The notes beneath the pieces were generated by a model, which was given only the letters and a program-made list of their open reading frames with translations, searched no databases and was not told where the DNA came from. The position numbers and the translations under genes were made by a program. DNA of 64,000 nt from Ceratopteris richardii. Its lineage: Eukaryota; Streptophyta; Polypodiopsida; Polypodiales; Pteridaceae. The stretch lies in contig CM035407.1 of the NCBI GenBank assembly GCA_020310875.1, positions 92,950,632 through 93,014,631 on the forward strand. Direction: 5' to 3'. This document shows, one piece after another, positions 1 through 8,336 of the stretch (the first letter of the stretch is position 1; every line of letters starts with the position of its first letter).

Positions 1-366
1 AGACTAGACAGGACTGAAACAAGGAACAAGACAAGAATAGGAACTGGAACTTGCAGAGTAATTACTTGGCACTCACGACTCCTTGAGCTCCCAAGACTGG
101 TATTGGCAAGACTGATTATGAATGTGGCCAACCCCTCCTTATATAGGTTTTCCAAGGGTGGTTACAAATTGATGATGTCATCGATGATGTCATCAATTCG
201 AATCATGGTCTCTAGATGTCAGAATCAAGCAAGAAGATAGTCGATCTTAGGGTTTTGGCATGTTTTGGACGCAATGGAAGCATTAATTTTCCCAAATTCT
301 CAACCAATCATGAGACATAGGATCCACATGGAATCAGAGATTCAGGGTTGTTTCCTTTGTCCATGA
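1..366 (-). other. Possible LTR/promoter remnant
   Basis: No gene is visible. Read on the minus strand there is a TATA-like CCTATATAAGGAGGGG (about 135-150), of the kind seen in plant LTR promoters. The segment at 168-197 is an imperfect palindrome built from two GATGATGTCATC copies flanked by ATT/AAT. This could be the 5' part of an unrelated LTR truncated by the window edge, but no second copy exists in the window to confirm it. Confidence 0.25.
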
Positions 367-473
367 CAATAGGTGTATATACAAGCCGGGGGAAAAAAAC
401 CTCCTAAAGAGGGAAAAAAGTGCCTTGAGAGTCCTAGAGTGTTCATACACATCACTATCTAGATATATTGACA
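367..473 (-). repeat. Truncated LTR fragment of the Copia A family
   Basis: This stretch matches about 107 bp of the Copia A LTR at 1215-1321 with scattered differences, including the GTATATACAAGCCGGGGG and CTCCTAAAGAGGG blocks, and ends in a degenerate ...ATTGACA. The other half of the LTR is absent, so it is an older truncated copy. It shows the A family had inserted near this locus before. Confidence 0.75.
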
Positions 474-1085
474 AAATTATCACCTTAAATTTTTTTTTTC
501 ATTTTTATTATTAAAACATTTTTTTTGAAACAATCATTCTCAATATATGTGTAATATAAATAAAAAAATATTTCAATAATTATATACAAAAAATGAAACA
601 TTTTCCATCTTTGTATTGTGTAAGACTCTCATTCCCTTGCTTGGTTCTTTTATTAGGTTGACTTTGCCTCGTTCTAATCTTTCCTCCCCCTCCAAATTCT
701 CTTTTAATGATGAGAATATAGGATTGCATTTTCTTTGTTTCTTTGCTATTGAATCACGCATAGTGTGCATACTTTCTCACTTTATTATGTGAATAAGAAC
801 CTTTCTAGTGCTCAAAGAATATACTCAAGTGTTTTCATAGTTTGTGCAATTTTAAGGTCCTAAAGGCTTGTCAACAAATTCCTCACACATGATGAAGTAT
901 TTATAAGAACTCAAAAAAATAAAAGCTAAAAAGTTTAAAAAATATTCCTTTGTAGAGGTATTTATAAAAAACCCTAATTGAAAAACAAGAAAATTAATAA
1001 AAAACTTAGTCATAATTCCTCTTGACATCTCATTTTTTCCTTAAATTCTTGAATTATTTCTTTGTGCTTCTTCTTGTGCCTCTTG
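474..1085. other. AT-rich flank, no gene
   Basis: AT-rich DNA with A and T runs and no credible reading frame. Its right edge is the pre-insertion neighbour of position 24009, because Copia A split the locus. It is therefore probably the downstream (minus-strand) continuation of the old Gypsy remnant at 24009-26136. Confidence 0.5.
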
Positions 1086-1090
1086 TGTGA
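1086..1090. repeat. Target-site duplication of Copia A, left copy
   Basis: TGTGA directly before the LTR terminus, repeated at 24004-24008 directly after the other LTR. A matching 5-bp duplication across nearly 23 kb shows that both LTRs belong to one insertion. Confidence 0.9.
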
Positions 1091-1321
1091 TGTTGGAGAT
1101 AGACGTCTGCGGAAGCACGCGAACAGCACAAGGAAGAAGAAGAAGCTTGGAGCACAAACACACAATACTGAATGTATTACTAGAGAATGTACAAAGATAA
1201 GTAGCCCATTAGGGCAATAGGCGTATATACAAGCCGGGGGAAAAAAACCTCCTAAAGAGGGAAAAAAGTGCCCCGGCGGTCCTAGAGTGTTCACACACAT
1301 CACTACCTAAATATATCAACA
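1091..1321 (-). repeat. Copia A 3' LTR
   Basis: A 231-bp LTR with plus-strand ends TGTTGGAG...ATCAACA (TG...CA rule). It matches 23772-24003. A TATA-like TATATA on the minus strand lies near 1224-1229. Confidence 0.92.
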
Positions 1322-1323
1322 AA

Positions 1324-1336
1324 TCCCCCCTGGGAG
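1324..1336 (-). promoter_or_regulatory. Copia A polypurine tract
   Basis: The minus strand reads CTCCCAGGGGGGA immediately upstream of the 3' LTR. This is the expected place and composition for the plus-strand DNA primer. Copia E has a similar tract at the same place. Confidence 0.85.
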
Positions 1337-1395
1337 TGATGCGGTGAACAAGGAGCTGGCACTCATGTATAAGGAAGTGCCAAGCTATGTGGAAA

Positions 1396-4300
1396 TCACT
1401 CCACAAAAGGAAGTAAGCCCAAAGCTTTGCGGAAAGCTTCAAACTTCTCCCTAGGCAGAGCCTTCGTGAAAAGGTCTACAATGTTCTCCTGCGTGGGCAC
1501 ATATGCCAAGCTGATCTCCCCAACAGAGAACCTCTCCCTGATATAGTGATAATGCACCTCAATGTGCTTAGTGCGAGCATGGAACACAGGGTTCCTCGCA
1601 ACTACCAATGCGCTCTGACTGTCAGTGAAGATGGTGGTGGCAGAAGACTGGCCAACACCCAAATCAGCCATAAGGAGTCTGAGCCACACACACTCAACAG
1701 TCGCTGTGAAAGCTGCCCTATACTCAGCCTCACAACTGGAAGTGGCCACAGTAGGCTGCTTCTTGCTCAACCAAGATATACATGAGCTACCAAGCATGAA
1801 GCAAAAACCACTGGTGGACACACGAGTGTCATAGCAACCAACCCAATCTGAGTCAGAAAAAGCATGCAAATCTGGCGGTAGGGATCCCCCCTTGGGATAA
1901 AACAACCCAAGTAGCCGAGTACCACTCAAGTAGCGAAAGATGCGCTTAATCGCTTTCCAATGCATGACTCCTGGGCAATGCATAAACCTGCTCATCTGTG
2001 AGACAACAAACTGAATATCTGGCCGAGTAATGCATAAGTAAATCAAGCATCCAACAGCCTGCTGATAGAGAACAGCATCAAATGCATCTCCAACATCATG
2101 AAGACTCAATCGTAAACCTGTCTCCATAGGAGTAGCAATAGGCTTACAGTCTTCAAGGCCAAAACGCTGTAATAATGTGTCAATATATTTCGTTTGACAC
2201 AAAGCCATTCCACCATCAACGTGCATAAACTGAAAGCCCAAATAGTGATGCAAATGCCCCAAATCAGACATCTCAAATGAGGCATGCAAATCAGCCTTAA
2301 AATCAGCAATATGTGTCTCAATAGGACCAGTGAGCAGCATGTCATCAACATAGACAACAATGATCAGAAGCACATCATTAGCACGTTTAACATATAAGGT
2401 GCTTTCAGGTGGACTGTTCTCAAAACCATGTGCAATTAGATAGGCATGTATCTTCTCATACCAAGCACGTGGTGCTTGCTCTAAACCATATAATGCCTTC
2501 TTTAACCTGCAAACCTGGTTTTCATGCCCTTTCTGCACAAAGCCACGGGGCTGAAAAACATACACTTCTTCATGCAAGTCACCATTCAGAAATGCTGTTT
2601 TAATGTCCAACTGATGTACATTCCAACCATGATGGGCTGCAAGTGCACAAATGCTCCGAACAATAGTCATACGGCATGTAGGTGCAAAGGTCTCATCAAA
2701 ATCAATGCCTCTTTCTTGTGCATAACCCTTTGCAACAAGCCTAGCCTTATACCTATCAACTGTACCATCAGGTTTACGCTTCAGCTTGTATACCCACTTA
2801 GTGCCAATGGCCTTTTTGCCAGGAGGCAAGTCACATAAAGACCATGTACCATTCTTCATTATAGCATCATATTCAGATTGCATAGCAGCCATCCAATTTT
2901 CTGAATTTTGTGCTTCATCAAAAGAAACAGGCTCATTCTCATCACAGAGACTAGATGCAGCCACAGCATAGCAATCTGATGCAAAGGAGGCACTATGAGA
3001 GCCTGAACGAGTACGATATGACAAAGGTGCATCTAATTTGTTGTCACGCAAAGTCTGCACCAGCCATTTTGGCATAGTTTTTGCCTGCTCAATATCAGCT
3101 CTCTCATCAACAAGTGCATCATGTAAATCTGCATCAGAAATGGAATGATCTGCATCATCATATGAAACCTGCAAAGGCTGAGAAGTTGCCTCATTAGGAC
3201 CAGCACTAGCCTGTCCACCTGTAAAAAGAGGCATCAAAGTATCATACATGTCTTTGGAGCTAACAGATGTCTCCTTAGTACATGAAAGCAATGGCTGAAT
3301 AGCATCTTCCACAAAGACAACATCACGGCTAACCAGAATGTGTTTAGTCTGTGGATGATACAGACGATAGCCTTTACTTTCAGAACTGTACCCAATAAAA
3401 ATACATTTTACTGCCTTATCATCCAATTTTCTGCGATGTTGTTCAGGCACTAATGCATATGCCAAACAACCAAAAACACGCAGATGAGCAACAGATGGCT
3501 TGCGTTCATGCCAAGCCTCATATGGAGTGATAGACTGCAATGCTTTAGTGGGACACCTGTTCAGTACATATGCTGCACACATGACAGCCTCAAGCCAGAA
3601 ACTATGTGGTAAAGCCTGACTTTTGACCATGCACCTCGCCATCTCCATGAGTGACCTGTTCTTTTGTTGAGCAACTCCATTCTGTTGAGGTGTATACGGC
3701 ACTGTACACTGGTGTTTTATCCCACGTTCAGCAAGAAATGCATTAAAATCTGAAGACATATATTCCCCCCCTCGATCAGAACGGAGGGTGCCCATTTTAC
3801 ATGCTGACAGATTTTTAGCCAAAACCAAAAACTGTTTGAAGCACATGAACACTTCGGACTTTGCTTTGAGCGGATATACCCATGCATGCCTAGAAAAATC
3901 ATCACTGAAAGTCACGAAGTAAAGGTAATTTCCAAAAGAGGGTATCTGCATAGGACCACAGACATCACTATGTACAAGCTGCAATTTTTGCGTAGCCCGA
4001 ACTGAACCATCTTTTGGAAAGGAAGAACACTGCATTTTGCCCAAAATACAGCCTTCACAAACATGTTTTCCAGGTGCCTCAAGTTTGGGCAAAGAGGACA
4101 CCATTTCAGATTTCTGCAGGCATAACAAACTAGCAAAATTCAGATGACCAAAGCGTGCATGCCAAAGCTTTGCATCTGACATAGCCTGAGAATCATGAAC
4201 TGCACATGCCGAATCATTCACAGATCTTTCATAGTCTATGAGCTTATACAACCCACGACATAAAATGCCAGAAGCAATAATCACATCGCCATTTGAGAGA

Positions 4301-4722
4301 TCATGGACTGTACACTTGTCATCAATGAATTTCACAACCAAGCCAATCTTGGCTAATGCAGAAACTGATAACAGGTTCTTTTTGATCCCTGGCACAAATA
4401 AAGCATCTGAAAAAGTGAAAGAACTACCATCAGCAGTAGTCAAAATGATCTTACCAACTCCCATAACAGGATAAGAGGAGTTATTGGTGCATGTGACAGT
4501 ATTCCTTGTAGGGGCAGGCTCGAGTGAAGAGAAGAAACTGCGCTGCGAGGTAATATGTTTGGTCGCCCCACTATCAAAGTACCAAACATCTGAGTCTACT
4601 ATTGACATGCACTGATCATGAGAAGATGGGTCAAAACTGCAGACAGTAGTAAACGCCCATTCTTCTTCCTGCACAAGATTTGCAGACTCTGTTTTTGGTG
4701 TAGAGGCCTCTGCAACAACCAT
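1396..4722 (-). CDS. Copia A pol: protease, integrase, RT, RNase H
   Basis: This encodes the enzymatic part of a Copia polyprotein, about 1108 residues. Visible in order: the aspartic protease motif WYFDSGATKH (about residues 47-56); the GAG-pre-integrase segment LWHARFGHLNF (about 187); the integrase catalytic core with HSDVCGPM, SDRGGEY and PQQNGV (about 250-350); reverse transcriptase with GTKWVYKLKRKPDGT (about 640), QLDIKTAFLNG and catalytic YVDDMLLTG (about 770); and RNase H with SDSDWVGC, SSCEAEYRA and [16 protein letters not shown] near the C terminus. The Copia order PR-INT-RT-RH is clear. It works in virus-like particles for reverse transcription and in the nucleus for integration. 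The gag part lies directly upstream. Confidence 0.93.
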   Translation of the reverse strand: MVVAEASTPKTESANLVQEEEWAFTTVCSFDPSSHDQCMSIVDSDVWYFDSGATKHITSQRSFFSSLEPAPTRNTVTCTNNSSYPVMGVGKIILTTADGSSFTFSDALFVPGIKKNLLSVSALAKIGLVVKFIDDKCTVHDLSNGDVIIASGILCRGLYKLIDYERSVNDSACAVHDSQAMSDAKLWHARFGHLNFASLLCLQKSEMVSSLPKLEAPGKHVCEGCILGKMQCSSFPKDGSVRATQKLQLVHSDVCGPMQIPSFGNYLYFVTFSDDFSRHAWVYPLKAKSEVFMCFKQFLVLAKNLSACKMGTLRSDRGGEYMSSDFNAFLAERGIKHQCTVPYTPQQNGVAQQKNRSLMEMARCMVKSQALPHSFWLEAVMCAAYVLNRCPTKALQSITPYEAWHERKPSVAHLRVFGCLAYALVPEQHRRKLDDKAVKCIFIGYSSESKGYRLYHPQTKHILVSRDVVFVEDAIQPLLSCTKETSVSSKDMYDTLMPLFTGGQASAGPNEATSQPLQVSYDDADHSISDADLHDALVDERADIEQAKTMPKWLVQTLRDNKLDAPLSYRTRSGSHSASFASDCYAVAASSLCDENEPVSFDEAQNSENWMAAMQSEYDAIMKNGTWSLCDLPPGKKAIGTKWVYKLKRKPDGTVDRYKARLVAKGYAQERGIDFDETFAPTCRMTIVRSICALAAHHGWNVHQLDIKTAFLNGDLHEEVYVFQPRGFVQKGHENQVCRLKKALYGLEQAPRAWYEKIHAYLIAHGFENSPPESTLYVKRANDVLLIIVVYVDDMLLTGPIETHIADFKADLHASFEMSDLGHLHHYLGFQFMHVDGGMALCQTKYIDTLLQRFGLEDCKPIATPMETGLRLSLHDVGDAFDAVLYQQAVGCLIYLCITRPDIQFVVSQMSRFMHCPGVMHWKAIKRIFRYLSGTRLLGLFYPKGGSLPPDLHAFSDSDWVGCYDTRVSTSGFCFMLGSSCISWLSKKQPTVATSSCEAEYRAAFTATVECVWLRLLMADLGVGQSSATTIFTDSQSALVVARNPVFHARTKHIEVHYHYIRERFSVGEISLAYVPTQENIVDLFTKALPREKFEAFRKALGLLPFVE

Positions 4723-5661
4723 TCAAGCCTCTTTCTTCTTTGCCTCTTTAGCAGCCAGTTTTGGACAGTTCTTTATAATATGATCATTTCCTTTACGGTA
4801 CTTGCAGAACAATTTCTGCTTTTCTGATTTCTTCTCATCTTTATCCTGGTTCTTCGATTGTGCAGCATTTGCAGATTTTTGCTTACTAGTAGAAGAGCTC
4901 CATTTTCCTTTGCCCTTCTGACTAGCCAGGAAAGCTTGATCTGCAACACGCATAATGGACCTGTTCTGCCTGGATTGATCTTCCTGCAACAGAACAGAGA
5001 CTAATTCCTCAAATGACAAGGCATTCGGATTGCCTTTCATCATCAACCGAAGAGTAGAGGCAAAACTCTGATATGAATCAGGAAGACCATTCAGAACGGT
5101 CTGCACAAGTGAGCTATCTGGTATAACCTCATCAGCAGAAATCAATTGTTCCTTCAGGTCTTTGATCTTTGTAAGAAAAATGTCCATAGAATCACCTTCA
5201 TTCATGTGCTCACTCTCCAACTGTTTTCGGAGGTAAGCAACACGAGCCTCATTCCTAGCCTGGTACAAAGTGGTAAGTGTATCCCAAGCATCCTTTGCTA
5301 TTCTGCAAGAGCGAATGTGAGGAATAATGGATCGTTTGACAGACAAAGCTATCAATGCATGTGCCTGGGCATCTCTGCCATCCCAACGAATCTGCTCTGT
5401 AGTAGGTGCAACAAAAACAACAGCACGAAGAGGAATCTGTGGAATATCATCTTCGTCACCATCTTCATCAGCTCCAACACCTGTATTTGCAGTACCTGTT
5501 GTTACAGGTGTAACAGGACGTCTTTCAACACCCTGCACAATGTTCCATAATCCTTTTGCAATCAGTACATGTCGCATCATATAAGCCCATAATGGGTAGT
5601 TGGTACCGTCCAACTTATCCTCAACAGCCAACATACGGAATACATCACTGCTTTCAGCCAT
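4723..5661 (-). CDS. Copia A gag (capsid-like) region
   Basis: This encodes the structural part of the Copia polyprotein, about 312 residues. It begins MAESSDVFRM with the typical Copia gag opening LDGTNYPLWAYMMRHVL (residues about 17-34). A UBN2/gag-polypeptide-like helical region follows, including AWDTLTTLYQARNEARVAYL (about 126-145) and LLQEDQSRQ. A basic tail with a CX2C-like nucleic-acid-binding segment near KLFCKYRKGNDHIIKNCPKL ends it. The ATG at 5661 is the first Met in frame and fits the family start. Pol follows immediately downstream. Confidence 0.9.
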   Translation of the reverse strand: MAESSDVFRMLAVEDKLDGTNYPLWAYMMRHVLIAKGLWNIVQGVERRPVTPVTTGTANTGVGADEDGDEDDIPQIPLRAVVFVAPTTEQIRWDGRDAQAHALIALSVKRSIIPHIRSCRIAKDAWDTLTTLYQARNEARVAYLRKQLESEHMNEGDSMDIFLTKIKDLKEQLISADEVIPDSSLVQTVLNGLPDSYQSFASTLRLMMKGNPNALSFEELVSVLLQEDQSRQNRSIMRVADQAFLASQKGKGKWSSSTSKQKSANAAQSKNQDKDEKKSEKQKLFCKYRKGNDHIIKNCPKLAAKEAKKKEA

Positions 5662-5982
5662 GGCCGGTGACTAAAATACCTTGATGCAGAAAATTGACTG
5701 TATCTCAAAAAGTTGAATAGAACTGCCTAGACGAGTTCTACTAGACCTGTAGCAGACTCCGAGACGCTTAAACTGGCGAACAAAAACTGGTATATACCTT
5801 TGGCACAAAAGGATGAAATAGCCTGCACAAGCGCTGCGATAGTGCGTTCGGAGGCCAAAACGAGCTCAGATCGCGATTTCGACACCACAAAGCGAAGCAG
5901 TCTTGATCTCGGAAACACCCTGAGTATGCTCACCAAATTTTGTGCAAATCTGAGACTGCAAATGGAGGAGTGTCGATGGCGC
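5662..5982 (-). other. Copia A leader, left segment
   Basis: Untranslated leader between the gag start and the point where Gypsy B inserted. The remaining 21 or so leader bases are at 23734-23754. No reading frame here is convincing. Confidence 0.8.
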
Positions 5983-8115
5983 TGTCGTCGAGATTTGCTC
6001 TCCTCTCTCACTTGTGAAGGCCTACAAAAAACATATTTGGCGAAGGTAGCCAGAATTCCCCGAGAAGTCCAGGATGCATCAAGGATGTCAAAGGAAGGTC
6101 ACATACAAAGTTTCAAAGAAATCAAGAAAGTCCATGGTAGCGGTCAAAGCTGGTCAAAGTTGGGAAATTAGGGCAAAAATTTCATTGTCACCAAATTAGA
6201 TGAAAATCCATATACTCGTAAAGATTGTCAAAGGCAGTCTATAGCCCAAATTTCAGCAGAAAATGGATTTTGTAGCACATTGATATGCTATGTTCATTTT
6301 GTAAAAATGTATTTTTTCTAGTTTGACCCTACAAATTCTTGTATAGAAAATTATGTTAGCCATATGGTTTGGCATGTATAAAGATCATATGTGGCTACAT
6401 ATTTGTACAAATTTTCAAGGCTATCAGAGCTTCCTAGACACCTTAATGCCACCTTGCAAGCTTCCAAATGTAGTCAAACTTGTACAAGGGAGATTCAGAT
6501 GGGAGTTTTTCCTGCATATTCCTGAAGGAGATCTTTGGAAACATAGTCCTACAAAGTTTCATCTTCATCAAAGTCTTTTTGGAGGGTCAAAGAGCACAAA
6601 GTCCAGTTTTCAAGGTCACCGCAGTTTTCTAGAATAAGAAAATTGAAGGCTTGAAGGGCTGCCACATGTCAAAATATGATTGAACCATGGTGTACGGTCA
6701 AGATGAGCTCCTATTCAAGGGTGGAGATGCACTAAAGCATAAAGGAAGGAGGATCCACGAATTTTTTCCATAAAAGAAGACTTTGTTGACAGTTAAAGAT
6801 CAATAATGCAAAGTTTCTCCAAAAATAGTGGCTTATCTTATCCGAATTGATGTCAGCACTGATCCGACGGTCCAGATCATCCCCAGATCCAATGGTGGAG
6901 AATGAGGGCGCCTAAATTTCACTCCTTTACACTAGATTTGATAGAAAGAACAATTCCAAGCCATTGATTTGATTAATCAAATGGTTGTAATCGAAAGTAG
7001 TGATCCTAGAGTTGAGAGTTGATTTCTCTAGATCCAAGGGCCCAAATTCATTCAAAAAACTATATAAACCCCCCTCCAAACTCCTAGAGAATCATTGTTA
7101 GGCATCCATAGGGCTCATGCTAGCTTACGGTTTCCTTGAGACGATCACCCTCGGTTGAGCGAGTGAGGATCCAAGGTGAGCTAGTATGAGTATAGAACCT
7201 AGTTTCAAATTTAAGTTAGAACTCCAATTTAGGATAGGCTCTTGAAACCAGCATCTCTATCTTGACTCACCCTCGGTGGAGCGTGTGAGTGAGTTAGAGC
7301 TGATTTTAATGAGTCTTAGACTTCTTTAGTTAGACGTTACGAGCCTAGACAGACATAGGGTCACTGGAGTGGAACTCACCTTCTTACGTGCGACATTCGG
7401 TTGAACTGTCATGGTTTGAGGGTCGGAACCACCTTTGATCAGTAGACTGCTTAGCATGACGTACCATGACGATCTTTTACATGTAACTTAATTCAAATTC
7501 TTTTAATTCATGTCACTTGTCACTTGTCTCTTGTCACCTCTCTCAGTCTCTTAAGTATTTTTACATGTCTTCTATTTCTTCTATGTGTGAGAAGGCTCCG
7601 CAGTATTGCGTTGAACCAGTGAGGATGTTTCTTTGAGCTTGTGAGTAAAATCCATCATCATAATTCACTTGCATGCATATAATCCATACAAATCCATACA
7701 TATTTATTAGTTTCTGAAAGTGTATAAGAAGCTCCAATATTAGACCATTCTTCCTTTCGAAACTGATTTATGTGTAAGGATTCCATCTATTCTCATCATG
7801 CATACATATCATCCAAAGAAGGCTATACATATGGATTAGAATTAGGAAGTGTTTAAGAAGCTCCTCCAATGGACCATTCTTCCTTCCAAATTTGATTCGT
7901 GTGTATGGTTCTCTTTCATTCTTATCATTCATGTCATCAATCTAGCTTGCACACCTACATTCCCATTCCCATAATTATTTCAACATCTCTCTCTTCTCCA
8001 TACTCAACATTAATTTCACCTTCACATCTTTAAACCTTCCAACATTCATTAGCTTCATACATCCTGTGTGTGCCACGACCGGACCCGATCCACCCGGATT
8101 GCGATCACCTCCACA
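5983..8115 (+). repeat. Gypsy B 5' LTR
   Basis: A 2133-bp LTR from TGTCGTCGAG to CACCTCCACA, matching 21581-23733. A TATA box lies at 7061-7068. Downstream are two similar blocks containing CACCCTCGGT (near 7145 and 7267) and two diverged copies of an AAGAAGCTCC...GACCATTCTTCC segment about 140 bp apart (about 7710-7910). Confidence 0.93.
7061..7068 (+). promoter_or_regulatory. TATA box of Gypsy B LTR
   Basis: TATATAAA followed by a C-rich stretch (CCCCCCTCC), about 1.08 kb into the LTR. It is the best promoter candidate for transcription of B and is present in both LTRs. Confidence 0.65.
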
Positions 8116-8117
8116 TT

Positions 8118-8135
8118 TGAACCCGACGTGAAACG
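8118..8135 (+). promoter_or_regulatory. Primer-binding-site candidate of Gypsy B
   Basis: TGAACCCGACGTGAAACG lies two bases after the LTR end. The same 18-mer, with at most one difference, follows the LTR of Gypsy C by the same two-base spacer (53124-53141 and 63921-63938). It does not begin with the usual TGG, so it may pair with an internal part of a tRNA. The tRNA is not identified. Confidence 0.6.
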
Positions 8136-8336
8136 CTTCGTGGCATTTGCTTCTGAACTTGTTGGGAGGTTGTGATCCATATCCTTTGTTTCATATTTTT
8201 TATCCTCATCATATTATCATCATCAGTTTTGAGTGTTGCACTGGATTTCTCACAGTATCGTGCACATCTTCGTCGTGAAGTAAACGCATTTGTGAGAGAT
8301 CTAGAGCATCGTGCATCACTTGCTTTTTCACATAAG

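Noticed and set aside
8172-8336. Hydrophobic, signal-peptide-like N terminus in front of B gag
   Set aside because: It would need a GTG start, not expected in a plant nuclear gene. The first ATG (8337) matches the gag start of relative C, so this is leader sequence read through.
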